A stretch of DNA of 64,000 nt from Bactericera cockerelli. Taxonomy: Eukaryota; Arthropoda; Insecta; Hemiptera; Triozidae. Position numbers and translations under genes: made by a program. The notes under the pieces were generated by a model. It was not told the DNA's origin. It worked only from the letters and a program-made list of their open reading frames with translations, and did no database searches. Of the stretch, positions 49,601-61,644 are shown piece after piece. Every line of letters begins with the position of its first letter. The first letter of the stretch is position 1. The stretch lies in the NCBI GenBank assembly GCA_024516035.1, contig CM044960.1, forward strand, positions 15,905,880 to 15,969,879, in the 5' to 3' direction.

Positions 49601-52600
49601 TTCAAATTATTTCGTTTTTTATTTGTTTTACAATTATTTCAAATGGATCCCCCACTCAGTGGGATACATTTAATAGTATATTTGTGGAATTTAGTATGGT
49701 TCCAATGACTGTCTAAGTACTCTTGGTGACTAGCCATTATTATTATTATTTTTGGGTTTAATGTCGCTTGCAACTGCATTTATTTCACGACAGGGGTGTT
49801 ACCCTCCATTCGCAGGAAACTCACAAACCTGCTACCCACATTAACCTCACCCAGCCTGGGTTGGGCCGGAATGCCATCGTCACGAAATCTTCACCTCGCT
49901 GGACGTTGCTTAACTTCGGTGATCCTACGAGAACCGGTGCATTCAACGAGCCATCGAATCATAATCATAATTTTAGATGATCACTGAATTAGCGGTATTC
50001 AGATACTTATCATCATCCTGTTTTAATGCAATTTATTAACGCACCATTTGACTACCCACCTACTTTTTATCCTTGGTCTGAGAGTGCTCTGATCCGCATT
50101 AGTAGTTAATCTCTCCATAGTAACGATAACTTTCTACCAATCCCTGTCCTTGGCGATCCAGAGAGGGAATGCATCGAGTATTCTTGGGACTTTTCCTCCC
50201 AATCCCTCTCTGGACTACATCTACCAAATTTAATATGTTTGTTGTTTATATAAGACAGTATAAGAAATAAAATAATATAAAATCGTAAAAAAAAATAACT
50301 TTCTACTCATTCTCCAGGCCATCAGTGCCACCTCCGCCATCACTGACCGGCTCTGCATTGCTAGCGGAGGCAAGACAAACACCCCATCTCAGCCCAGCAG
50401 GTTGTGTCCTGCTGTAAGGACTGTGGCAGAGGCTGCCGTGGAGGCATCCCTCAGGAGGTGTGGAGGTACTTCGTCCGCAGGGGAATTACCTCGGGAGGTG
50501 CCTACAACTCAAAAGAGGTACATTCCTATTTTCTATTAGCAACGTTTACTGTTTTCCCATGAACGATAGGTTTTCATGGGAAAACTTTCCCATCTGCTTT
50601 CCCATAACCCCGCCCTTTAGGTAGGACATTATTGTTAATTTCTTTTTTACTTATTTATTTTGTCATTTGTGTGTTTTTTCTTGATTTTATACTGTTACCA
50701 TTGTACTCTGTCCTCCAAATAAAGCATACTATAATAATAATAATAGGTAAGAAGACGAGTGATAAATAATTACTAAAGTTATCATATACTACTGTTAATC
50801 ACTATTAATCAAACTAGCTTTAGTAAATCTTTGCTGAAGTTGTGACACGAAGCACCGAGGTACTGAGGTCGATAATAATAATAAAAATACATCAGGTTTT
50901 GATTAAAATATAGAATAAATTAAATAATGCTAATGAAAGATATTTATAAGTTTTATGGCGAAATTAATTTTTCTAATTTAAAACAATACCTACCCAAATC
51001 AAGGCTTCAGTGCTACAATGTCGAGCTTGGATATGTGGATGTGGAGCTTGTATATAATATATGTACCTATAATTTGTATGTGGAACTAATATCTAAAGTG
51101 CTGGTGGAGCCAACGTGGATATGCGGCATAAAAGGGTCGGTCCCCGGCGATTCCACAAGTTCCACTGAATTACACAACAATTCCTTAATTCTGCGATTCT
51201 TTTACTTTCAGGGTTGTCAACCATACCTGAAAGAACCAGTCGGCTTCAGCCCCAACAAATTCTATGGGTCCAGCGTGTACCAAACCCCGGTCTGTAGACA
51301 GGTGTGCTACAACCAGCAGTACGGCAAGTCCCGGGCGCGAGATGATTTGCACAAAGGTGAGAATTTGGAATAGAATTTGTCGGTTCCAAATACCAGCTTT
51401 TTTGGACAAATAAGTTTTCAACTCCGAGTTTTTATCATTGCGAAATGGAACAAGATATAGAAGAAAGTGACTTTAAGATATGAGAATAAATGTAAATAAA
51501 TATGTATGCCCCGGACGCGAATTGAACCCGCAACCTGCGGGCTCAGGCATAGGTATGATATTCTTTGAGCCATCTAATTTAGGTACAGTATGATACAAAC
51601 ATCTCATTTAATAATTTGGTGACTCAGATAAGATGGCTATAAAAACTTTACACAAGGATAACTTTTTTTTAAGATGAGTGTTTCACAGCCTGCTGGCATT
51701 CCATTTTGAGTTTCATCTCAAGTTAATTTTTTCTTTGTGTAGCGCAGTGGTCGTCGGTCTGGTAATACATATCTAGTATTCGCGGGTTGAAAACCCAGCA
51801 GTCACTTGACAAGTTATCCTCCCATTGAGGATTACGAAATCAATATGTCCGGATCGTAGTTTCTAGGAACCAACATAGTTTTCTATGTGTCTGTGGACGC
51901 TCCGATCCGCACAAGTGTGTGCTTATTTCTTTTAAGTAATAATAATATCGCCTCATTTATATACATACTGCTTTTCCATCGGTGAGCTCAAAGATGTAAC
52001 TAATTATTATTAATTTTAAATAATAATTATTAGTTAATATTATGATTATTTAAAAGAAAAAGGTAATTGTGCCCCGAAACGGCTTTCGCATTCCCAGACA
52101 GCACAGTCAACTGGATGTATACCATACTGTTAGGTGGAAAAAGTCTACTTGCCCACCTGGAAATCAGCTGGAGATTTCCACCTTCCACCTGACCTCCACC
52201 TGGAAATCAACTGGAAATGAACTGGAAAGTAACCCAACTTTTAACTGGAAGTCAGTTGCCCAAAGTCAACTGGATTTGTTCCACTTATTTCCAGCTACTT
52301 GTAGCGCTCTCTAGTGGATGGGTAGTAACTCACTACCACAATGTTGACATACCTATTTACCTATACTGTACATTATACTACATAATAATCAAATGCTACG
52401 CTCTTGGTTTTGAGGTTGTGGGTTCGAATCCCATTATATGCCTTTTTTTTTCAAATAATAATAGTAATAAAAATACTAGAAACAAATGTATATTAGGCAT
52501 AAATTCAATTTCAGTTATTTAATTTAGAGGCCATGCATTCAAATCTCATGAAGAATATTTTTTTTTTGTATAAAAATAAAGTAATAAATTTTAAATAGGT

Positions 52601-55600
52601 TTTTTTAACACGTACACACACACAATTTTGAGTATAATTTTTTTTATATAGAAATTTGGAAAGAAAAAGAAAATAACTAATCTGTTTTAAACAACACAAT
52701 TCAAATAAGACTCTTTAACATTATTATATTTTTACAATAAGAGTGTTTATTATTTAAAAAATTGTCCCAAAAGTGTAAAATGCACTATCAAATTTCCACC
52801 ATGTCACAAGACCTTGTACCAATGTAAAGTATTTCCTAAGTAGGTATAATCTCTATATATAAAACTCAAAGTTATGCATGTCTGGCTGACTATGTCCTCT
52901 TGGGGTTACAATACCAAATGGTACTCTCACTGAGAGTTCACCCCCCCTAAGCCACCTTCAACATACTAGAAAATTATCAAAATTAAAATATCTAATACAA
53001 TTTTCAAGTGCACTGGTAATCAAGTGGTTAATGCGCTAGTCAGATAATCAACCTAGCGTAGGGTTCCGTTGTTTCAATTTTTTCCTCATTATGGTTGTGA
53101 CCACATAATAATAAGACTCTGAGGGTTAGGTGGTAGAAAATGCTTTGAGCATAACCTTTAACCTTACCTGGTGGTTACCTTCCAGTTAAAAGTGTTATTA
53201 TTATTTTTATTGGGACACCGGCCATGAGAAAAAACCTTAATGGTGACAAAATGCCAGGTTTTAGCTAGTATAGAAATAAAATAATGATATCCAATTATAA
53301 AATATGCTCATAACATGTACATAATCACAATAAAATAATAATACTATGTAAATTAAAATATATTTCTTTTGAGAAACCAAAAATAACAAAGAAATAAACT
53401 AATAGCCAGCAGAAAATGAAGATGGGGCATGGAATACACCAGTTTTCATGAAATTGCAAAAGTTAAGCAATGTCTAACGGGGTTGAACATGGATTAGTGA
53501 ATGTTATTATGTATTTGTAATCCTTCATGACAATTTATGTACTGCTGTGGCTAATTAGAATTGCTGGGTTGTTTGCTTTGAGAATTATTACCAAAAAACA
53601 TTGTTATACTTAAATTAAAACAAAATTGACTAGTTAAGACTAGTGAAATTATAAAACACAATAGTGTGGAACACTTTTTTTAAATAGATATAAAATTAAC
53701 TCAAAATTTAAGGGCCTTCATAGTAATAAGGTGGTAGAAAGAGCACAATAGTTATTATTGTTATTATGAACAGTGCACAGTAAATTGGCCAATTAATTTT
53801 AAATCAAGTAATCAGGAAGCATGTCACAAAGTACCTAAACATCATTTTTTAGTGTGGCAGAACCACCTATCAGTGAAATATTCATTTTATAATAATATGT
53901 ATTGTACATCTAAATAAAATCCACAGAGTGAAAAATTTCACTATCTAGCACTATGCATTCAGCTGTTTCTTTGCTTGAACCAGAACCTTTTTTTAGCCAA
54001 CCTATGGTCAAGAGATCTTGAGCATAAAAAATTCTGTTTCCCTTAACACATGAGACTAGCATTCATGGTCCTACTTTGGCTTGGCTAGGCTAGGTGAGTT
54101 TAATATGGGTAGCTGGTATGATTCCAAGTGAACTGAAGGTGTTAGGTAATCCCACTGAAGGTCCAGGAACAGCAGAGTGCAGAAAGTTCGTTAGGGTCCA
54201 AGTGGATGTCTCTAGAAATGGATGGTTATTGTCAGATGAAAAAGGTGATCCAGTATTAACTGCTTCTTGTCCTCTTTCTTCTGTCACGATTTAGATAAAC
54301 TAAAGAACTATATTTTGAAACATCTCAAAAGCAAATTTGGAGTTCAGAAATGACAAAGTAAACACTATGATTGTCCTCTTTCTTCACAAAGACAAAGTAA
54401 ATAATGATATTTGTATTTAAAAATGTTCAAAACTAAATAAAATACCTAATATTTAAGAGAATTATTAATTATTTAAAACAATTCACAATTTGTCACAAAA
54501 ATATCACAATTTCTGAATTTCCTTCAACAAAGGACGAGTTTTATCTACGAGTTTTATCTAAACACTTCCAGTAGTTATAAAAAAGATCAAAACTAAATAA
54601 AATGATATTTGTATTTAAAAATGTTCAAAACTAAATAAAATACCTAATATTTAAAAGAATTATTAATTATTTAAAACAATTTACAATCACCAATATCACA
54701 ATTTCTGAAATTACGACAGATCAAAGATGGCGTCTTCAACAAAGGACGCGTTTTATGTAAACTGGAAAAATATGGAACATTTCCAGCTGACTGGTCAACT
54801 GACTAAATTCTACTCATGTCCTAGCTGGAGAGAGTCGTTATATTTCCAGCTGACTGCCCAGGTGACTGAGTCTAGATGGATTTTTGTTGGAAATATCCAG
54901 GTGGCTGGTCAACTGATTTAATCCATGATGGAAAAATCCAGCTGTCGGGACAGTTGGAGGTCCAGTTGACTTTATACACCTGGATATTTCCACCTTAAAT
55001 CCAGACTGGAAGTCAACTGCCGTGCTGTCTGGGTTACTTCAGGGAAAACGATAATTTACATTACATCTATTGTATATTAACAATTTGTACTTTACAGGTA
55101 AGAACGCTGATAGACTCTGCTGCTGTTCTGTCAAGGATGAGCTTTTCTACCACGGCCCTGCTACCACCAGCATGCTTCTGTTCGAAGACTTCCTCACATA
55201 CAAATCAGGCAAGATACATTCTTCTCAATCATAAATCAGTTAATAGTCACATGGGGGTTTTTTTTCTGGAGGTAACCACCAGGCTAGGTTAATGCTCAAA
55301 CTACCACCTAACTCCGAGTCTTATTATTATGTTGTCACAATTTCAAATTAATGAGGAAAAATTCATACACTGGGTGGAATTCGAACCAACGGATCCCTGC
55401 GCTACCTGGATTACAAGAATAGCGCGTTAGGCACTGGTAGTTACACGGTCTAATTAAGGCAAAGCTAATAAGTCAAGAACAACAAAGATAAGCCATACCT
55501 TCTTCATTTCGGAGTTTCAACCAATCACAGGGCACCAGAGTCCGACTTAAGGAACGGTCCCCATCTTTGTTGTTTCTGTTTTAAATTTCGCCCCTGGGTT

Positions 55601-56199
55601 GTACCAGATCATGAACACCCTGCCAGCCTCCGTGGCGTAACGGTTGTGACTACTGCCCAGAGATCCTGAGTTCGATTCCCGGTTGGAGCAGACTTTTCGC
55701 ACAGAAAATTCTGTTCCCTCCGAACATGTGAGGCTGGCAATTTCGGCCCTACCCAGGGTGGGTGAGGTTAATGTGGGTAGCTGATACGATTCCCAGCGAA
55801 TGGAGGGTAAAACCCCCGTCCTGTCTACCTGAAGTCAGGATGTTAAAACCAAATAGAATCAATGGACATGAAAGGAGCCTAGAAATTGGATCTGGGCGTC
55901 CATATAATCCTCTCACCACCGTGATTTAGGTATGAATACTTATCTCACGGACACGGAATTATTATTATTAACACCCTTACTTATTACTTCCAGGCATCTA
56001 CCACCACGTCCACGGGAAGCGTCTGGGTCACATCTCCGTCAAGGTGATTGGCTACGGCGTAGAGAACAAGACCCCCTACTGGTTAGCGGTCAACTCGTGG
56101 AGTGACAAGTGGGGAGATAAGGGCACTTTCAAAATTCTGAAGGGTGACAACGGGGTTGAGTTTGAAGACCACTTGTATGCCGCACATATTCCTAAATAA
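46693..56199 (+). CDS. Cathepsin B-like pseudoprotease or pseudogene
   Basis: Six exons mirror the divergent neighbour in phase and length: 46693-46812, 47677-47928, 50318-50517, 51212-51356, 55098-55208 and 55994-56199 (stop TAA). About 344 residues result if one frameshift in exon 3 is allowed for. A signal peptide (MIASVVVVSAVLAVLASAAP) and a shortened propeptide are present. The active-site segment reads DQGACKADY where the family has QGSCGSCWA, so Cys is replaced by Asp and Trp by Tyr. The occluding loop histidines are missing (CQPYLKEPVGF). His (LGHISVKVIGYG) and Asn (AVNSWSDKWG) remain. Exon 3 is 200 bp where 201 is needed: a base is lacking in the CCCC run near 50377. Intron 5 uses a GC donor (55209). 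Intron 4 carries the 2.9-kb TIR element. It cannot be a cysteine protease; whether it is expressed as an inert protein is unknown. Confidence 0.85.
46885..47030 (+). mobile_element. SINE family C remnant
   Basis: GATCTGGTAGTCTAGCGATC, ACGGGTTCAAAACCCAGAC and CTGTTCTCCCATTTAG match family C. The 3' part is diverged. Confidence 0.55.
47451..47665. repeat. 64-bp tandem repeat (3 copies) abutting a splice acceptor
   Basis: CCACCCTATGATGATGATG recurs at 47514, 47578 and 47642. Each unit contains TCCACTGTCTGGCTACC. The last copy runs into the acceptor of exon 2 (AG at 47675-47676). A related segment lies at 60128-60240. Confidence 0.85.
48410..48515 (-). mobile_element. SINE central body remnant
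   Basis: CCATTTGCTGGAAACTTAC and TTAACCTCACCCACCCTGAG match the shared SINE body in reverse. Confidence 0.6.
48865..49556 (-). repeat. Dispersed repeat family X, copy 2
   Basis: A full-length reverse counterpart of 27257-27985 ending at the hairpin (GATTTCTAATATTAGAAATT). Both copies share the TCATCAAAATCGGGTG / CGAGATATAAGCG type stretches. Confidence 0.8.
49745..49975 (-). mobile_element. 5S rRNA-derived SINE
   Basis: The minus strand shows GTTGAATGCACCGGTTCTCG, AGGATCACCGAAGTTAAGCA and ACGTCCAGCGAGGTGAAGAT (5S-like), then the CCAGGCTGGGTGAGGTTAAT body. Confidence 0.85.
51490..51580 (-). mobile_element. tRNA-like SINE head
   Basis: On the minus strand GATGGCTCAAAGAATATC and GGTTGCGGGTTCAATTCGCG resemble A- and B-boxes. 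Confidence 0.45.
51735..51985 (+). mobile_element. SINE family C
   Basis: AGCGCAGTGGTCGTCGGTCT, TCGCGGGTTGAAAACCCAGC and ACAAGTTATCCTCCCATTGA match family C. Confidence 0.6.
52093..55033 (-). mobile_element. Unclassified TIR element, copy 2 (2941 bp)
   Basis: The copy is reverse relative to 22557-25765. It is bounded by CCCAGACAGCA and TGCTGTCTGGG with TT on both sides. It contains the internal family B SINE but lacks the family A SINE of copy 1. It sits in intron 4 of the cathepsin B-like paralogue. Confidence 0.85.
55262..55455 (-). mobile_element. tRNA-derived SINE, family B
   Basis: On the minus strand: GTGCCTAACGCGCTATTCTT head, GTTGGTTCGAATTCCACCC B-box, then ATTTTTCCTCATTAATTTG and the CCTGGTGGTTACCTCCAG tail. 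Confidence 0.75.
55460..55605. mobile_element. Short MITE-like repeat
   Basis: GGAGTTTCAACCAATCACAG and flanking inverted words (CAAAGATAAGCC / ATCTTTGTTGTT) resemble a segment at about 9840-9950 in PSMA1 intron 2 (AGAGTTTCAACCATTCACAG). Family not identified. Confidence 0.4.
55622..55970 (+). mobile_element. tRNA-derived SINE, family D (full length)
   Basis: Reads CAGCCTCCGTGGCGTAACGG, GAGTTCGATTCCCGGTTGGA, AGAAAATTCTGTTCCCTCCG, the shared body (GGGTGGGTGAGGTTAATGTG, GCGAATGGAGGGTAAAACCC) and the AGGAGCCTAGAAATTGG tail with a terminal ATT run. It lies in intron 5 of the cathepsin B-like paralogue. Confidence 0.88.
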
Positions 56200-57523
56200 A
56201 AAAAAGGACGACCTAAAATACGAAAATGTAAAATGTTTTTGAAGGCGCCATCAGGGAAAATGACACTGAGGATAACTGTCCAAGTCATTTTTGGATTAAC
56301 AATGTGCTTGGTAGGATATTGAATACTGGAAAAAACTGCAAGATTGATTTTCAACTATGAAAGATATATTGGAAGGTTCAAACAAAGAACCTTTCCATGT
56401 GTCTTTCAAGTGTATCTATAATATGTAATTAATCGTACAAATATATATTTTAATAAAAATAAAACTGATTTTCTGTTCTTTTGTTTTAACGTCACTTTCA
56501 CTAGTGTGATCTGGCTGGGTACGATAAGCAAGTAGACAAGCTAAACCTAAGAAGCTTACTAGTAGATTTTATGTAAGAATTTATATTCTGTTAAAAGAGC
56601 AAAAAAATCCATTTTTGGGTCTTCTAAGCAAAAAGTGGTGAATAAATTAAAAAAGTTAACTATTTGTCGTCAGTAATTCAGATAATTTCAATAACACTAC
56701 TCTCGGACTTTTTGCTCTCAGATCAATTATTTTGGCTGCACAATTTTTTGTAGAATCTAGAATATAGAAAAAACGGTATTCTACCATATAAAACAAATTT
56801 GAAGAAAATCACCTGAAAATAACACGCGCGCAAAAACATTTCCAGCCCAACCCAGGCTGGACAAGGTACTTATGTAAAAGAAAACCTCCTATCCTGATGA
56901 ATAATGCAGAACGTACACTAGAATCATTATTCCTGCAGGTGCCATTATTAGGCACCAGTCTCAAATAACTAAGGAAGATTTATGTATTGAGTCGATTTCG
57001 AACCAGCAAATATTCTGGATTATCAGAATAACACCTTACTAGAACCAATGCATATACTACAAATAACGATAAAAGAACTGGAGTTGTATGGCTAATTAAA
57101 TCATATTTTTTTTTTATTATTAGAACGTGAAATTTCTTTATTTACAATAGTAGAAATGTAATTAATAACGTAAACAAAGTGAACTGTCAAGGTGAATAAT
57201 CATGGAAATAATTAAAAAGCATTAAATATATTCCTTTCTAGTACAGAAAAGTAGGTCAGCAGTTATTTGCCCTAGGCTGAGAATATTATAAAGTATTGAA
57301 GGTCATCATGTCTCTCACAATGTAAACTATTGAAATTGAAATCAAGCGAGACTTCCGAATTAAAAAAAAATAACTTAGTTCCCTTATATCTTGGAAATAT
57401 CTTCAACAAAATTTTCTTCTCAACAAAATTCTCCCTGAAAACGATGACAACTTCAAAATGAATACTGTCTAGCCTTTGACTTATATTTTACAACACCTGG
57501 ATTATTAATAGTGCATTTCCACT
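56200..57523. other. Convergent intergenic region (cathepsin paralogue / CCAR1)
   Basis: AATAAA near 56456 probably ends the cathepsin transcript. 56740-56820 is a fragment of dispersed family X (ATAGAAAAAACGGTATTCTA), and 56930-57060 a decayed SINE family B. Nothing coding. Confidence 0.5.
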
Positions 57524-60464
57524 CTACTCGTCCATTTTCTCCTCGTCCTCTTCTTTCAAATTCTCCTCCTTGACTTCTGTCTCCTCCCCATCCTCCACTG
57601 TCTCCTCCTCCTCCTTCAGCACCTCCTCCTTCACCTCCACTGTCCTAGCCTTGTCCACCACCTCGGCAGACAGCTTGTATATACTCTCCACCACTTTGTA
57701 CAGCTCCTCTTTGGTCTCCGTGGCGGCTGCGCGACGGGTCTGAGTTTCCGTCAGTTCCGCGCTGGTCGCCTCCAGCTGACTCGCAGTGGCGGCGAGCTTC
57801 TCCTTCAGCTTGGCTGCTGACTGCTGCAGACTGGCGTGCTCTGCCCTCAGCTTGGTCAGCGCTTTCTCTGTGCTGACGCGGGCGCCGTCACTCTTCTCCA
57901 GCGAGGCTTGCATGTTGCCTATGTCCACGTAGCTGCCTTGGTACAGAACCAGCTGGCTGTCGCTCGTCGCGGCAGCTTTCCCTTTCTTGGGCGACTTCCC
58001 CACGGTACCCGGGTCACTGAACACAGGCAGGAACTTCTTGTTGCCCTCGATCAGTTGCTTGAGCAGCTCAATGTCCAGCTTGATCTCCGTGGCTGTGGTC
58101 TGCTCGGTGCCCTCTACCAGGGGTTTGTCCGTGAGCTTCCTGTAGTAGAAGGTGTCCCGGGTCAGCACTTTCTGCACGAGCTTCTTCACCTGGGAGCGGG
58201 ACAGGGAGAGCCCCAGCGTGAGCAGCAGATCCTCCAGGTCCTTGTCGTACAGGTAGCCCACGTGTGTGGTGTCGAAGTACACGCAGCAGAGGAGCAGGAA
58301 CGCGTTCTCCGTGTACATCTTCTCCTTCTCTTTCTCCCGGCGCTTCTCTCTGTCCTCCGCTCTCTTGCGGTCTCTCTCATCCTTGCTACTTTTCTTGTCT
58401 TCCTTTTTGTCATCTTTCTTCGCACCATCTTTTTTATCCTCTTTTTTAATTTTCTTCTCGAGCTCTTTGTCTTTCTTGTCAGAATCTTTCGTCTCGCCCT
58501 TCTCCGAGTCGTCTTCTTCTTTCTCATCATCCTTCTCTGCAGTGTCTTCTTTCACTTCCTTTTCCTCAGCATTGGATTTATCTTCGTCCTTTTTGGATTT
58601 CTCTTTCTGAAAGGTGAAACAAAAAGATATAGAGACACAAGCTTTTATTTTAATAATGTTCTTATTCTTGTTTTTTTTTTTTTACGGATACAAACAAATA
58701 TTAATGTTCTATCTAAAGAAAATTCTCTCTTGTCTTGAAACTGCTAGAGGAAAAATGATAATCAAAATAGATATGAACAATTAACATATCATTATATATT
58801 TCTAATGATTTTATGTTTTTAGATAGATATTCTTTATTATCTCGGTACATTATCTTGTTATGAACTAAGTGCGCGAACACAACGGAGCCCTATAGACCCT
58901 AGTACCACGTAAAATAATCTAACCATGATATTAGATGTAAGCGGCCACAACGGAGTCCCGAAAATCCTTTATATCCAGCTGTAGGTTCCAGGGTCTAGGG
59001 TGCTATGTTGTGGCCGCCGTACTAAGTCCAGAACCGTAATTCTGATTTCCCTGAAAATGGTACCTTTCTTGTTGGAAATTACATATGAAAGAACTACCAG
59101 TTTATTTTCATAACGTACTGGGAGTATATACAAGCAATGTTGAAAATTCCACGTACAGTCCTAGGACCAACTAGAAAGTTGAAACCCAGTGTACAAAGAT
59201 TTATAACAACAATAACAATTAATTTATTAAGAGTGTGTGAATATGTGTGATCGATCGATCAGTGTATTTCTAAGCAGATGAAAAGTAATGTATCTTCTAT
59301 TGTAGTATAAAAATCTTATACTATAGGTAATATAAATAAATTGTAAATCTTCTTATAAAAAAAACGTAAAGCGAGAATTTCAAAAAAAAAAAAAAAATAA
59401 TAATAATAAATATAACCAATAATCATGTTGATGAACTTGAGAAAAAAAAATCTTCTACTGTAGATAACACTAGCTCAAAACAGAAACGTAGTCGCAGTAA
59501 AGAAAATTCCCCTAGCGCCCTTTTGCTCTGGGAACATCCTGTATAGAGTTCATTGAACTCCCGGTAGAAACGAATGCTCCACCTACCTTGTCTTCCTTCT
59601 CCTCCTTGACAGGCTCTGGGGCATTATGGATGGCCTTGAAGATTTGGAACCCAAAGTCACGCATCAACATCTCATTGAAGAGCTCCGCGAAACAGGCCAC
59701 TTCGAATGAATGCTCCTAGAAAAGAAAATGGTAAAGCCACATAAACATCAATGAATGTTTTAAACAATGTATTGAAAACGTAATTGAAAGGCTCGCTCAA
59801 AAAAACGAGCTATCTGTATTTTTCAAAATTGCAGGGGAAACGTTGTCACGTTGTCAGGCTATCTGTCATATGGCCCATTTTTGTACACTTATAACTATCG
59901 GAGAGCCAGCGGCTCTTCACCAATGAAGCAGCATACCATCGAAAACGCGATTTCGAAAGAAATTGCAGATAGCTCGTTTTTTCAGCAAGGCCTACAATTA
60001 GCCATCACCAACTTGTTTCAGCAACAAAATTAAAAACATTAAAATAAAAATACTTAAAAATTAGACATTCATTGTTCATAATAAAATGGTACATATCAAT
60101 GCAATAAATATTTGATATGGTCATCTAGCACACCATCATCATCATCATCATAGGGTGGTGTCATCGTGAACGATGGTAGCCAGACAGTGGAGGAATGACT
60201 CAGCACTTCTACCACTGTCTTTACAAGTGGTAGAAGGCAGCACACCATCAGGTAGATACTGTTTATTCCTTCTTCACATGAAATATCTTGGCCACTGCTC
60301 ACCTTGGCATCATCAATGCGATAGTCCAGCAGAAGGGACAGGGACATGACCTCACAGTTGAACTTGCCGGACTTGGCAGTGGTGGAGGGGTGGACCAGAA
60401 TGGAGGGAGCATCGGGCAGGGTGTACTTCCTCTCCAGACGCTGCTTCTCCTTCTCCGTCATCTC
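57524..60464 (-). CDS. CCAR1: Cell division cycle and apoptosis regulator 1, C-terminal exons
   Basis: Three exons join in phase: 60464-60303, 59715-59587 and 58606-57524 (stop TAG-type end at 57524), about 457 residues. The first holds YTLPDAPSILVHPS, TAKSGKFNCEVMSLSLLLDYR and the second EHSFEVACFAELFNEMLMRDFG, the conserved LAIKA-type region of CCAR1/CCAR2. The last holds a Lys/Glu-rich charged stretch (about 80 residues), an inactive EF-hand-like segment (YFDTTHVGYLYDKDLEDLL), coiled coil and an acidic tail. CCAR1 is a nuclear coactivator that links Mediator, nuclear receptors and p53 or beta-catenin. N-terminal exons (S1-like, SAP) must lie beyond 64000; the next intron exceeds 3.5 kb and is full of satellite. 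Identification secure. Confidence 0.93.
58868..59027. mobile_element. Short inverted-repeat element in CCAR1 intron
   Basis: GGCCACAACGGAGTCCC-type word near 58944 and the CTATGTTGTGGCCGCC word near 59004 form an imperfect hairpin. Unclassified. Confidence 0.35.
59787..59992. mobile_element. MITE-like element (about 205 bp) in CCAR1 intron
   Basis: AAAAACGAGCTATCTG near 59802 pairs with CAGATAGCTCGTTTTTTCAG near 59966. Little coding capacity between. Superfamily unknown. Confidence 0.65.
60128..60240 (-). repeat. Single copy related to the 64-bp repeat
   Basis: CATCATCATCATCATAGGGT, CGTGAACGATGGTAGCCAG and AGACAGTGGAGGAATGACTC are the complement of the unit at 47451-47665. Confidence 0.7.
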
Positions 60465-60520
60465 CTGAATTGTGAGGAAGCAAAGCATTAACTCTGGTTT
60501 CTTTGTGGTTTCCACATTAA

Positions 60521-60649
60521 GGGCGGAATTAATAGACGTTTTTGTAATACCTCTGTGGTGCTAAGTCACGGATTGCGTACTGTGTAAGATAGGGAAAACC
60601 GACAATTACTAACGACTTAAGTTATTGATGTTGTCTATTAATTCCGCCC
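60521..60649. mobile_element. Harbinger-type MITE, copy 4 (129 bp, TAA duplication)
   Basis: GGGCGGAATTAATAGACG ... TTAATTCCGCCC, flanked by TAA at 60518-60520 and 60650-60652. Lies just upstream of a CCAR1 exon. Confidence 0.9.
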
Positions 60650-60821
60650 TAACTGTGGTTTCTTTGAGAAATAATTGATTTTCAAAAAATGAGAGACAAT
60701 ACTCTCCTTTTAAATCGAGAACACTTAAATCGCAAATTTGAATTCTTTTGAAACGGCAAATGCTGCAGGACTGGGTGTATTGATTGGAATAGCTACCTCT
60801 TATGATATTTCAACTGGTAGA

Positions 60822-60866
60822 ACACAATACTTCCGATTTCTAATATTAGAAATTTCTCGGAAGTAA
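60822..60866. repeat. Solo terminal hairpin of family X
   Basis: ACAATACTTCCGATTTC then TAATATTAGAAATTTC and CGGAAGT is the same hairpin that ends the two long family X copies. A diverged solo copy is at 41566-41605. Confidence 0.7.
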
Positions 60867-61644
60867 TAATAAGCTTGATCTGAGTTGTATATAAATTAAC
60901 AAAAACAGCCTCTCAGGACTTACAATACAATTCCCAACACACAGTACCACACTAGAAGTAGGTTAGGTACATTTTTACATTAATCTGTTTCTTCAGAAAA
61001 AATAAATAAAAAATGTAAGAATGTATATGTGTATATAAAAAACTCTTTCAAGTAACCCTGACTTTGTAACGAAGAATATTGGTAACAAAGTGCTTTGTTT
61101 CAGCGTACAGCTAATAGTGAGATATTTACAGAACGTACAATACTTTGAATGGTACATCAACGCATAGTTTCAATTTTTTTTTTTGAAAGTTCAATATTCA
61201 TACACACATTTTTAGAACCAATAATTCGAGACGCATGCTCAATATATAGCATACATATTGGCCAGTATACTAAGGAATAATATCTTGAAAATTCTCTAAA
61301 ATATCATTTAAACAAAAAAAATCTCATGTACAGATACAAATCAAATTCTTGTTTTCCAAATTTTCCGCAACATCCAAAATTCCCGTAAGATGTGACGTCC
61401 AACCTATCCACTTTAGAATGCGCAAAAATCCAGAAACGTTGTAAAATAAATCAGGTAAGTGATAGATATTTGTAAGCTCACTTGTCTCTCGTATATTTGG
61501 TTGTTGGTAATCGCTCGCTCAGATCATCAACCAGGTTCGAACCCTAGCTGAACTGAATTTTCGGAGTATTTTCCTGTGGGCGTTATGGTTTCAAATGAGA
61601 CTTGCCTAATATGTATCCAATGAAACACAAAGTTTTCAAACTGT

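Noticed and set aside
57836..58738. A 300-codon plus-strand frame
   Set aside because: It is the antisense shadow of the CCAR1 last exon.
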